Of a stretch of 37,827 bases of DNA, positions 1 to 7,334 are shown piece after piece; position 1 is the first letter of the stretch, and each line of letters begins with the position of its first letter. The stretch is from NCBI GenBank assembly GCA_001577055.1, contig LSCG01000007.1:1-37827 (forward strand), written 5' to 3'. The notes below the pieces were generated by a model. It searched no databases, was not told the DNA's origin, and saw nothing but the letters and a program-made list of their open reading frames with translations. Position numbers and translations under genes: made by a program. Origin of the DNA: Fidelibacterota bacterium TCS56 (GTDB lineage Bacteria > Fidelibacterota > Marinisomatia > Marinisomatales > TCS56).

Positions 1-46
1 CTTCGCAAATCACAAATCGTTGATCCTTGCTGGATATTCAAAGAGC

Positions 47-83
47 AACCTTCCGGGATAAAACAAAGCAATCCGGAAGGTTA
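47..83. repeat. 10-bp inverted repeat (hairpin) AACCTTCCGG/CCGGAAGGTT
   Basis: The left arm AACCTTCCGG and right arm CCGGAAGGTT are perfect complements around a loop of about 17 nt. No T-run follows on either side, so a rho-independent terminator is not well supported. It lies just before the REP-like doublet and may belong to the same intergenic repeat cluster. Seen directly; function unknown. Confidence 0.6.
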
Positions 84-88
84 TGCAA

Positions 89-154
89 ACCCCGCAGGGG
101 TGATATTATTATAGCACAATCACCACCATACAAGATAACCCCGAAGGGGTGAAA
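89..154. repeat. REP-like palindrome doublet (ACCCCGMAGGGGT, two copies)
   Basis: Two near-identical palindromes, AACCCCGCAGGGGTGA and AACCCCGAAGGGGTGA, lie in the same orientation 49 nt apart, separated by an AT-rich spacer. Each folds as a CCCC/GGGG stem with a 3-nt loop. Short GC-rich palindromes in pairs, in an intergenic gap, are the signature of REP/BIME elements mobilised in trans by RAYT (REP-associated tyrosine) transposases. No RAYT gene is in the window. Identification as REP-like is inference from structure. Confidence 0.65.
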
Positions 155-349
155 CAATTTACTCGATCACTGATTTTGGGAAAATCTGCAAATCAAGGGT
201 AGAACTACCCCCGGTTAGAAGCAATCTCTGGAAATAATGGACACGAACCGGGCCGCGCTAATAGAATCATAGCAGATTCATCTGTAAATTTCGGCAATGA
301 TCGGCCGCCCGTTGTGGTAGCTTTAAACCTTTAAAATTGTGAGGAAAAT
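155..349. other. Non-coding leader before the phosphomutase gene
   Basis: No ORF with a credible start is seen in the first 349 nt on either strand; the minus-strand ORF at 323-790 is a shadow of the phosphomutase. Apart from the repeats listed separately, there is a small hairpin GGGTAG-AA-CTACCC at 197-210. The promoter of the downstream genes should lie here, but I cannot pick a -35/-10 pair with confidence. Confidence 0.5.
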
Positions 350-1720
350 GTGAATATAAATCCCTATATGTTTCGTGAATATGACATCCGCGGCAATGTG
401 GCTGAGGATTTCCCTCCCGATGTGGTGGTGCTGCTGGGGCAGGGTTTCGGTACTTTTATCGCCAATCAGGGCGGCCGGGAGATTGCCCTTTCCGGTGATG
501 TGCGCCTGACAACCCCGGCCCTGATGGAACAATTCAAACGTGGCGTGCTGTCCACGGGCGTGGACGTCATCGACCTGGGATTGCTGCCCACACCGGTGAA
601 TTATTTCTCCATGTTTCACCTGGATGTGGCCGGCGCCTGCCAGATAACCGGCAGTCACAATCCCCCGGAATATAACGGATTTAAACTGAGCTACAAGCAG
701 GGCGCGGTTTACGGCCAGCAGATACAGGATATCCGTCAAATAATCGCGGATAACAATTTTGCGGTGGGTACCGGTAACGAAATTCGCCACGAAATTAAAG
801 CCGACTATGAGCAGATGATCCGTGAAAAAATTAAGCTGGAACGTCCGGTGAAGGTGGTCATGGATTGCGGCAACGCCGCCGCCTGTATCAATGCACCCAC
901 CATTTTTCGCGAACTGGGCGCCGATCTCACCGAATTATTTTGCGATATCGATGGCAGCTTTCCCAATCACCACCCCGATCCCACCGTGGAAGCCAACCTG
1001 ACTGAGCTGATCAAATTGATGAAGACCGGGGAATACGATGTGGGCCTGGCTTTCGATGGTGATGCCGATCGTGTCGGTGTGGTTGATGAAACCGGTGAGA
1101 TAATCTGGGCTGATCAATTGATGGCGCTGTTCCTGCCGGAGATTGTGGAACCGGGCGACGAGATTTTATTTGATGTGAAATGCTCCCAGGCCCTGGAAGA
1201 AATGATCGTCAAATACGGCGGTAAGCCGGTGATGTGGAAAACCGGCCATTCCCTGATTAAAGTAAAAATGCGCGAACTGAACTGCAAATTCGGCGGTGAG
1301 ATGAGCGGTCATATTTTCTTTGCCGATGATTATTACGGTTACGATGACGCTACTTATGTAGCCGCCCGGCTGATTCAGCTGCTCTCCCGCAGCGATAAGA
1401 AACTATCCGAACTGGCGGCGGAGATACCGAAGTACTACTCCACGCCGGAAATGCGATTGATGTGTGAATCGGACGAGGAGAAATTCCGGATTGCCCAAGA
1501 AGCAGCCGAATATTTCAGCGCCAATTACGATGTGATCGACGTGGATGGTGTGCGAATCAAATTCGGCGACGGCTGGGGACTGGTGCGCTCCTCCAACACC
1601 CAGCCGGTAATCGTCTGCCGCTTCGAAGCCGCCACTCAGGAACGAATGGAAGAGATTAAAAATTTAGTGCTCACCAAACTCCAGTCCATTGGAAAGATCG
1701 AGCTGGATGGCGGCCACTGA
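350..1720 (+). CDS. manB: Phosphomannomutase/phosphoglucomutase (ManB/AlgC family)
   Basis: Interconverts mannose-6-P and mannose-1-P and/or glucose-6-P and glucose-1-P, supplying sugar-1-phosphates for nucleotide-sugar and envelope glycan synthesis in the cytoplasm. All four alpha-D-phosphohexomutase signatures are visible: the phosphoserine loop TGSHNP (100-105, Ser102), the metal loop DGDADR (236-241), the sugar-recognition loop GEMSGH (316-321) and the phosphate-binding RSSNTQP (413-419). At 456 aa it is full length. The start is GTG at 350, 5 nt after GAGG; the only nearby ATG in that frame (368) lacks a Shine-Dalgarno. The polyprenyl synthase gene begins inside its 3' end, and the phosphoglucose/phosphomannose isomerase follows, so the cluster holds two consecutive steps of hexose-phosphate metabolism. 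Mannose versus glucose preference cannot be read from the sequence. Confidence 0.93.
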   Translation: MNINPYMFREYDIRGNVAEDFPPDVVVLLGQGFGTFIANQGGREIALSGDVRLTTPALMEQFKRGVLSTGVDVIDLGLLPTPVNYFSMFHLDVAGACQITGSHNPPEYNGFKLSYKQGAVYGQQIQDIRQIIADNNFAVGTGNEIRHEIKADYEQMIREKIKLERPVKVVMDCGNAAACINAPTIFRELGADLTELFCDIDGSFPNHHPDPTVEANLTELIKLMKTGEYDVGLAFDGDADRVGVVDETGEIIWADQLMALFLPEIVEPGDEILFDVKCSQALEEMIVKYGGKPVMWKTGHSLIKVKMRELNCKFGGEMSGHIFFADDYYGYDDATYVAARLIQLLSRSDKKLSELAAEIPKYYSTPEMRLMCESDEEKFRIAQEAAEYFSANYDVIDVDGVRIKFGDGWGLVRSSNTQPVIVCRFEAATQERMEEIKNLVLTKLQSIGKIELDGGH

Positions 1721-2684
1721 TCCGTTCACGGCGGAAATAGCCAATATCCGACAGCAGGTGGAGGAGGGACTCCGCCAGCTTGATTTGCCGGCCCGGCCAC
1801 AATATCTGTACGAACCGGTCCGCTACGGCTTGGGGGGTACTGCCAAACGCCTGCGGCCGGTGCTGGTCACCTTGGCCGGTCGCTCATTCGATGCGGACGA
1901 ATCCGATCTGCTCAACGCGGCTCTGGCCGTGGAGATACTCCATAATTTTACCCTGGTCCACGATGATATTATGGATGGCGATGACCAGCGCCATGGACAG
2001 GCCAGCGTTCACCGGCGCTGGGATGTATCCACCGCCATTTTGGCCGGTGTCGGAATGTTTACACTGAGCCAGTTATTGATCGGGAAAGTGCTCACCAATC
2101 CGGTGGACTGCTGGACACGCTTTAATCAGGCCACGATGGAAATCTGCGAGGGACAGGCTTACGATAAGCAATTCGAACAGTCGGACGAAATATCTCTCGA
2201 TGATTATCTGGCGATGGTGGGAAAAAAAACCGGGAATCTGCTGGGGCTGTGCGCCGAGTTGGGGGGCATCATTGGGGAACAATCCAATGAAATATGTGCA
2301 GGATTATATCGGTTCGGTCTTTTACTGGGGCAGGCCTTCCAGATTCAGGATGATATCCTGGAAATCACTGCCGACGCAACGGCGATGGGCAAGAGTCTCG
2401 GCAGTGATATTGCCGCCGGTAAACAGACGGTACTGACAATCGCGGCCCGTGAACGCAATCCCGGTGAATGGCAAGTATTCTGCCGGGAAAACGTAAAGCT
2501 TAATCCGGTGGATACACGGAAGGCCTATTATGATTATTATCAGTTGACCGGCGTGCTGCAACACAGTCGCCAACTGGCCGATGAATATATTGAAAAGGCC
2601 CGCCAGGCTTTATCGGAATTGACGGATGACCAGCGCCGGCGATTACTGAACTTCGCTGACCTGGTATTGACCAGGAAAAAATAA
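1707..2684 (+). CDS. Polyprenyl (farnesyl/geranylgeranyl-type) diphosphate synthase
   Basis: Trans-isoprenyl diphosphate synthase that condenses IPP onto an allylic diphosphate, making precursors of quinone side chains, carotenoids or other isoprenoids. The first Asp-rich motif is DDIMD (86-90), followed by GDDQRHG; the second is DDILE (215-219) in the context FQIQDDILEI, with Glu in place of the usual last Asp. KRLRP near the N-terminus is the IPP-binding region. The bulky NFTLVH before the first motif resembles short/medium-chain enzymes of Bacteroidetes, but product length is not certain. The ORF track opens at TTG 1689; I prefer ATG 1707 (325 aa), with GGAAAG about 10 nt upstream. It overlaps the phosphomutase by 14 nt, implying translational coupling. 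Confidence 0.88.
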   Translation: MAATDPFTAEIANIRQQVEEGLRQLDLPARPQYLYEPVRYGLGGTAKRLRPVLVTLAGRSFDADESDLLNAALAVEILHNFTLVHDDIMDGDDQRHGQASVHRRWDVSTAILAGVGMFTLSQLLIGKVLTNPVDCWTRFNQATMEICEGQAYDKQFEQSDEISLDDYLAMVGKKTGNLLGLCAELGGIIGEQSNEICAGLYRFGLLLGQAFQIQDDILEITADATAMGKSLGSDIAAGKQTVLTIAARERNPGEWQVFCRENVKLNPVDTRKAYYDYYQLTGVLQHSRQLADEYIEKARQALSELTDDQRRRLLNFADLVLTRKK

Positions 2685-2710
2685 CAGGCCTCCGGTCCGA
2701 CCGGAGCCTG
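2685..2710 (+). terminator. GC-rich hairpin after the polyprenyl synthase gene
   Basis: CAGGCCTCCGG and CCGGAGCCTG form a stem with one bulged C right after the stop codon. The run after it, CTGCTTACAA, has no T-tract, so it may be only a weak terminator, a processing site or an mRNA stabiliser. The next gene starts 32 nt later on the same strand. Confidence 0.4.
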
Positions 2711-2742
2711 CTGCTTACAATACCAACTTATGTGGAAAGATT

Positions 2743-3783
2743 ATGAATGATTTTCGTGAATTAGATCCGGGGAAAATGTACCAGGCCATCTATGATTTTC
2801 CCGACCAATTGGCCGACAGCATGGCTATCGGTGAAGCAATCAAACTGAAACATAATTATGACAATGTACAATCGGTGATTGTTGTGGGTATGGGTGGTTC
2901 GGCCATTGGCGGCGATGTGGCCAATATGCTGGCAGGCGATGAGTTGAAGCTCCCCCTGCAGGTGGTGCGAAATTACCGTTTACCAGCCTGGGCTGGAGCA
3001 AACACCCTGGTGATCTGTTCTTCGTATTCCGGTAACACCGAAGAAACCCTGGCCGTCTATCGCCAGTCCCGGGCCAAAGGCGCCGCCCTTATAGGCATAA
3101 CCACCGGCGGTAAAATCGAGCAATTGCTGGACGCCGATGGTTATGACAAAATCAAGATCGTCCCCGGACTCCAACCCCGGGCGGCGCTGGCGTATTCATT
3201 TGTGAGTTTGCTTTATTTATTGCAGCATTTGGGCATGATCGGCGAGTCGATCGCCGGTGAATTGCCGGCCACGATCGAATTATTGCAAGCCCGGCGCGAT
3301 ATTTATGGCGCCACGCACAATAATCCCACGCTGGAGCTGGCAAAAAGAATCGCCGGGAAGCTGCCGGTAATCTATGGAGAAACCGACAGCACGGCCGTAG
3401 TGGCCGCCCGCTGGCGGGGACAATTAAATGAAAACGCCAAAATGCTGGCCCACACCAACGAATTACCGGAAATGAATCATAATGAAATCGTTGGCTGGGA
3501 AAATAATCCTCATTTGCTGGATCAGGCTTACGTCATCTGGTTGAAAGACGAAAGTGACAATGTCCGGGTGGCCCATCGCCGGGAGATCAGCAACCGGCTC
3601 ATCGACCAGTACTGCCGGCAGGAAACTGTTGCGGTGGCGGGGCCATCGCGATTTGTGCGGCTGCTGCATCTGATCCATTTTGGTGACTGGCTCAGTTTCT
3701 GGTGCGCTCTGGAACACGGAACAGATCCTACGCCGGTGGAAAAAATCATGGAATTAAAAGGCCAACTGGAGCAAATCGCTTGA
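2743..3783 (+). CDS. Bifunctional phosphoglucose/phosphomannose isomerase
   Basis: SIS-domain sugar isomerase that interconverts fructose-6-P with glucose-6-P and mannose-6-P, linking glycolysis/gluconeogenesis to mannose donors. The N-terminal SIS fold shows GMGGSAIGGD (residues 49-58) and SSYSGNTEET. The second half carries the family motif ELPEMNHNE and the C-terminal DPTPVEKI. At 346 aa it matches the archaeal-type PGI/PMI family (TIGR02128), not classical PGI of about 450-550 aa. The ATG at 2743 is preceded by GGAAAG. Together with the phosphomutase two genes upstream it gives a route from Fru-6-P to Man-1-P or Glc-1-P. In organisms with this enzyme it often stands in for classical PGI; whether one exists elsewhere here cannot be seen. 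Confidence 0.92.
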   Translation: MNDFRELDPGKMYQAIYDFPDQLADSMAIGEAIKLKHNYDNVQSVIVVGMGGSAIGGDVANMLAGDELKLPLQVVRNYRLPAWAGANTLVICSSYSGNTEETLAVYRQSRAKGAALIGITTGGKIEQLLDADGYDKIKIVPGLQPRAALAYSFVSLLYLLQHLGMIGESIAGELPATIELLQARRDIYGATHNNPTLELAKRIAGKLPVIYGETDSTAVVAARWRGQLNENAKMLAHTNELPEMNHNEIVGWENNPHLLDQAYVIWLKDESDNVRVAHRREISNRLIDQYCRQETVAVAGPSRFVRLLHLIHFGDWLSFWCALEHGTDPTPVEKIMELKGQLEQIA

Positions 3784-3831
3784 AGAAATTCCGTTGGGAA
3801 CAAAAGCCGGGATTGGTATATTGATTCCAAT

Positions 3832-4383
3832 ATGGATTTACTTCCGGTAAATATTGATAAAATTTCCTACCATTCTGCCAGTCACAGTTATGCCGTGTTG
3901 TTGAAGGATGTTGCTGGTGATCGTATCCTGCCGGTTATCGTGGGCGCCTTCGAGGCCCAGGCCATCGCCCTGGCTATCGAAAAGGTTAAAATACCCCGGC
4001 CCATGACCCATGATTTGCTGGTGGATCTGATAAGGGAGACCGGCGGTGTTCTCAAATCCGTGGCAATAACTGATTTACGTGATGGGGTGTACTTTGCCAG
4101 CATGGAAATTGTGGTTGAAGACGGGCGGCAATTATCAATCGATGCCCGCCCCAGCGATGCCATTGCTGTGGCGCTGCGCCTGCAGACTGCCATTTTTGTG
4201 GCTGATTCCGTCATGGATGAGTCCGGTGTGGCCGAATCAGCCGTAGAGCAACGGGCCACGGAAAAGGAAGACCCGGCTCAGGCAACCCGTCAGCAACTGG
4301 AGCAGGAATTGAGTGAAGCGGTGGAAAAGGAAGAATATGAGATCGCCGCCCGGCTGCGGGACCAAATCAAAGCAATGGAATGA
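3832..4383 (+). CDS. Bifunctional nuclease (DUF151/BFN) domain fused to a UVR domain
   Basis: Residues 1-125 form a BFN (DUF151) domain with the characteristic DARPSDAIAVALR (about 104-116). Residues 153-183 form a UVR motif (LEQELSEAVEKEEYEIAARLRDQI), a helical hairpin used by UvrB and McsA in protein contacts. A plant BFN member has reported RNase and DNase activity, but the role of bacterial homologues is poorly defined, so nuclease function here is homology only. At 183 aa it has the usual length of BFN-UVR fusions found in Bacteroidetes/Chlorobi-type genomes. The ATG has no clear Shine-Dalgarno; it lies 48 nt after the isomerase. It converges on rnc with one nucleotide between the stop codons, and its likely terminator lies inside rnc. 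Confidence 0.88.
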   Translation: MDLLPVNIDKISYHSASHSYAVLLKDVAGDRILPVIVGAFEAQAIALAIEKVKIPRPMTHDLLVDLIRETGGVLKSVAITDLRDGVYFASMEIVVEDGRQLSIDARPSDAIAVALRLQTAIFVADSVMDESGVAESAVEQRATEKEDPAQATRQQLEQELSEAVEKEEYEIAARLRDQIKAME

Positions 4384-4384
4384 A

Positions 4385-5092
4385 TTATAGCAGCAGTTTT
4401 TCCAGCGCAATTTGAGCCGCTGATTGTTCAGCGGTTTTTTTATTGCTGCCGATCCCGGTGGGGTAGGAATTGTCACCGACTTTAACCTGAACCTCAAATA
4501 ATTTCTGATGTTCGGGGCCGATGACGGAATTGATGATGAACTTGGGGTTTGCCAGTTGTCGGGAATGACAGAATTCGATCAGACGCCCTTTATAATTGGT
4601 GATTTTCCAGGCATCGGCCCGGTGCCGCCACACCGTATCCAGGATCAGTCTTTCGCAGGGTTCGATACCCCCATCCATGAAGATGGCCCCGATCAGGGCT
4701 TCGTAAACATTACCCAGTTGTTTAACGGCGATTTTATCAACTTCCAGATCAACTGAAGGCTCGATATTCAGGAAAGACAGCAGGTCCAGCAGGTTGCCCA
4801 TGGAGGACAAAAATGATTTCTGTACCAGGGCGGCACGCTTCTGGGTTAAAATGCCTTCATCCCCTTCGGGAAATTCCCGCATTAGTTCACCCGATACCAC
4901 CAGATCGATCACCGCGTCCCCCAGGAACTCCAGCCGTTCATAATTCTGGCGGGGATATGAATTTATCGATCGATGGGTAAAGGCCTGTTCGAGGTAAATT
5001 TGATTCTTAAATTTATATTTGATTACCCGCTCAAGCTTGGAAAAACGGCTATTCCGTTTGCGGCTTCTAAATAGAATATCAGCTAACGACAA
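4385..5092 (-). CDS. rnc: Ribonuclease III
   Basis: Double-strand-specific endoribonuclease that processes rRNA precursors and structured mRNAs. The signature NYERLEFLGDAV (50-61) carries the catalytic Glu52/Asp59-type residues. The second metal-site motif reads LGNVYEALIGAIFMDGG, with Asn128 where E. coli has Asp114; Glu131 is kept. Residues about 165-235 form the dsRNA-binding domain ending in KKTAEQSAAQIALEKLL. At 235 aa it is typical. It is the last gene of the fab operon, 1 nt after fabF, the common fabF-rnc arrangement. The convergent neighbour's terminator hairpin is written into the codons for TAEQSA. Confidence 0.95.
   Translation of the reverse strand: MSLADILFRSRKRNSRFSKLERVIKYKFKNQIYLEQAFTHRSINSYPRQNYERLEFLGDAVIDLVVSGELMREFPEGDEGILTQKRAALVQKSFLSSMGNLLDLLSFLNIEPSVDLEVDKIAVKQLGNVYEALIGAIFMDGGIEPCERLILDTVWRHRADAWKITNYKGRLIEFCHSRQLANPKFIINSVIGPEHQKLFEVQVKVGDNSYPTGIGSNKKTAEQSAAQIALEKLLL
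4417..4441 (+). terminator. Intrinsic terminator for the BFN-UVR gene, embedded in rnc
   Basis: CCGCTGA-TTGT-TCAGCGG is a perfect 7-bp stem with a 4-nt loop, followed directly by seven Ts on the plus strand. It starts 33 nt after the stop codon of the BFN-UVR gene. The same bases encode the rnc residues KKTAEQSA on the minus strand. Structure seen directly; terminator function inferred. Confidence 0.8.
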
Positions 5093-5093
5093 A

Positions 5094-6338
5094 TTAATCG
5101 CTCCAGCGCTTTAACAGGATTACCGCATTGTGACCCCCGAAGCCCAGGGTGTTGGAAAGGGCTGCGTTGATCGGTGCTTTACGAGCTTCATTGGGGACAA
5201 AATCCAGATCGCATTCCGGATCGGGAGTGGTATAATTAATGGTCGGGGGCACCAGGCCGTTTTTTAGCGCCAGGACCGTGGCGATCGCTTCAATACCACC
5301 TGCGGCACCCAGCAGATGGCCGGTCATGGATTTAGTGGAACTAACCAGCAGCTTATCGGCGTGTTCGCCGAAGACCTGGCGAATGGCCGCCGATTCATTT
5401 TTGTCATTGTATGGCGTGGATGTTCCATGGGCATTTATATAATCGATATCTGCCGGTTCCAGCCCACCATCCCGGATGGCATTGCTCATGGCGCGGGCGG
5501 CGCCTTCACCACCGGCGGCGGGTTGCGTTACATGAAAGGCATCATCGGTGGCGCCGTAGCCACCCATCTCAGCCAGAATTGTGGCTCCCCGGGCCCGGGC
5601 ATGTTCCAATTCTTCCAGCACCAGAATACCGGCGCCTTCGGCGATGACAAAACCGTCCCGGTCCAGATCAAACGGCCGGCTGGCGGCCGGGGGATCATCA
5701 TTGCGGGTGGACAGAGCTTTCATATTGGCGAATCCGGCCACAGCCATTTGGCAGACTGAGGCTTCGGTTCCGCCGGAGATCATGACGTCGGCATCGCCAT
5801 ACTGGATAGCCCGGTAAGCTTCACCCAGACCGTCGGTGCCGGAGGCACAGGCCGAAACCACGGTGTGGTTGGGACCCTTAAAGCCCCATTTGATTGCCAC
5901 ATGTCCACCGGCGATATTGGCGATCATTTTGGGAATGAAAAACGGCGAAACGCGTCGTGGTCCCCGGTTGCGCAGAATCTCATGCTGTTCCTCAAAGGTG
6001 ACAATACCTCCAATGCCGGACCCGATTATGACGCCAACCCGTTCCATATCCGTGGTGGATTCCAACAGGCCGGAAGCCTTGATGGCTTCCTCGGCGGCAA
6101 TCAGCCCGTAGACGGTGAAGCGGTCCAGTTTGCGGATTTCGCGGCGATCGAGAATTTCTTCCGCCTTCAATCCCGTGACCTCACCGGCGATTTTCACCGT
6201 ATGGTCAGTGGTATCGAAATGGGTAATCTTATCGATCCCGCTGACGCCCCCCTGTAACGCCCCCCAATATTGTTCGAGATTATTACCGTTGGGAGCCAAA
6301 ACTCCCATGCCGGTAATCACCACCCGCCGTTTGGGCAT
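5094..6338 (-). CDS. fabF: 3-oxoacyl-[acyl-carrier-protein] synthase II
   Basis: Elongating condensing enzyme of type II fatty acid synthesis: it adds malonyl-ACP to acyl-ACP with loss of CO2. The Cys-His-His triad is visible as VSACASG (Cys164), NAHGTSTP (His304) and STKSMTGHLLGAAG (Lys336, His341). At 414 aa it is standard. Two conserved His mark the KAS I/II class, against His/Asn for FabH, which is encoded separately upstream. The gene follows acpP by 3 nt and precedes rnc by 1 nt, within a minus-strand operon that runs from yceD to rnc. FabF versus FabB cannot be split by motif alone, but position next to acpP and length favour FabF. Confidence 0.96.
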   Translation of the reverse strand: MPKRRVVITGMGVLAPNGNNLEQYWGALQGGVSGIDKITHFDTTDHTVKIAGEVTGLKAEEILDRREIRKLDRFTVYGLIAAEEAIKASGLLESTTDMERVGVIIGSGIGGIVTFEEQHEILRNRGPRRVSPFFIPKMIANIAGGHVAIKWGFKGPNHTVVSACASGTDGLGEAYRAIQYGDADVMISGGTEASVCQMAVAGFANMKALSTRNDDPPAASRPFDLDRDGFVIAEGAGILVLEELEHARARGATILAEMGGYGATDDAFHVTQPAAGGEGAARAMSNAIRDGGLEPADIDYINAHGTSTPYNDKNESAAIRQVFGEHADKLLVSSTKSMTGHLLGAAGGIEAIATVLALKNGLVPPTINYTTPDPECDLDFVPNEARKAPINAALSNTLGFGGHNAVILLKRWSD

Positions 6339-6341
6339 GGG

Positions 6342-6572
6342 CTAAGCCTGGTTCTCGATGTAATCGATAACAGCGCCGACGGTTGTCAGGGTTTCCGCAT
6401 CTTCATCGGGGATTTCAATGCTGAATTCCTCTTCCAATTGCATAATCAATTCAACCGTATCCAACGAGTCGGCACCCAGATCATCAACGAAATGTGCTTC
6501 TTTGGTGATTTTATCTTCTTCAACACCCAGCTTATCAACGATCACTTCCTTAATCTTGGCAAATGTATCCAT
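6342..6572 (-). CDS. acpP: Acyl carrier protein
   Basis: Small acidic four-helix carrier of growing acyl chains. Ser36 in the invariant [10 protein letters not shown] is the 4'-phosphopantetheine attachment site. Its 76 aa match the family's usual 75-80. The ATG is preceded by GGAG at good spacing (AAGGAGAGTATAATG). It lies between fabG and fabF, as in E. coli and many other bacteria. Acidic composition (EEDK, EEEF, PDEDAET) is typical. Confidence 0.97.
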   Translation of the reverse strand: MDTFAKIKEVIVDKLGVEEDKITKEAHFVDDLGADSLDTVELIMQLEEEFSIEIPDEDAETLTTVGAVIDYIENQA

Positions 6573-6587
6573 TATACTCTCCTTGTT

Positions 6588-7334
6588 TTAAGTCATTGTC
6601 ATTCCACCGTCCACGGCATAAGTCTGTCCGGTGATATATCCGGCGCCTTCGCCGGCCAGGAACAATACCAGGGCGGCGATATCACCGGGTTTTCCAATTT
6701 TACCCAGCGGAATCTGCTTAATCATTTCCGCTTTTAAATTTTCTTTTAAATCGGCGGTCATAGCGGTTTCGATATAACCGGGCGCAATACAATTAACCGT
6801 AATTCCACGGGAGGCCAGCTCCCGGGCGGTGGCTTTGGTGAAACCGATCAAACCGGCTTTGGAGGCGGAATAATTGGCCTGTCCCGCATTCCCGGAGATA
6901 CCAACCACCGAGGAAATATTGATGATCCGGCCGGCACGTTGTCTCATCATGGGCCTGGTCACCGCCTTGGTGGTGTTGAAAGCACCTTTTAAATTAGTAT
7001 CCAGGACGGCGTCCCAGTCTGCCTGGGACATACGCATAATTAATGTGTCGCGAGTGATACCGGCGTTGTTTACCAGAATGTCAACCCGGCCATGCTCCTC
7101 CGTGATTGATTTTACCAGGCTCGCCACCTCATCATGATTGCCCACACTGCAAGCGGCGGCCTGGGCTTTAAATCCGCTGGATTCTATCTGCCGGGCGACG
7201 GCGCTTACGGCTTCCAGATTGCGGCTGACACAGACCACGTGTGCGCCATTTTCCGCCAGCGTTTCGGCAATTGACTGGCCAATCCCGCGGGAGGCGCCCG
7301 TAACGATAGCGATTTTATCAGTTAAATCATTCAT
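6588..7334 (-). CDS. fabG: 3-oxoacyl-[acyl-carrier-protein] reductase
   Basis: NADPH-dependent reduction of 3-ketoacyl-ACP, the first reductive step of elongation. Short-chain dehydrogenase hallmarks are the cofactor loop TGASRGIG (12-19), NNAG (89-92), the catalytic Ser142 in NISSVVG, and Tyr155-x3-Lys159 in NYSASK. The ORF track opens at 7451, far inside fabD; family alignment puts the start at MNDLTDKIAIVTG, ATG 7334, giving 248 aa. A second ATG lies 6 nt upstream (7340). The Shine-Dalgarno is weak, and the start overlaps the fabD stop by 8 nt, so coupling is likely. The C-terminal YAVDGGMTMT is typical of FabG. Confidence 0.96.
   Translation of the reverse strand: MNDLTDKIAIVTGASRGIGQSIAETLAENGAHVVCVSRNLEAVSAVARQIESSGFKAQAAACSVGNHDEVASLVKSITEEHGRVDILVNNAGITRDTLIMRMSQADWDAVLDTNLKGAFNTTKAVTRPMMRQRAGRIINISSVVGISGNAGQANYSASKAGLIGFTKATARELASRGITVNCIAPGYIETAMTADLKENLKAEMIKQIPLGKIGKPGDIAALVLFLAGEGAGYITGQTYAVDGGMTMT

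Noticed and set aside
89-154. CRISPR array
   Set aside because: Only two palindromic units of about 16 nt with one spacer, no cas genes; REP-like doublet fits better.
4508-4756. 82-aa plus-strand ORF opposite rnc
   Set aside because: Antisense shadow of the RNase III gene without supporting signals.
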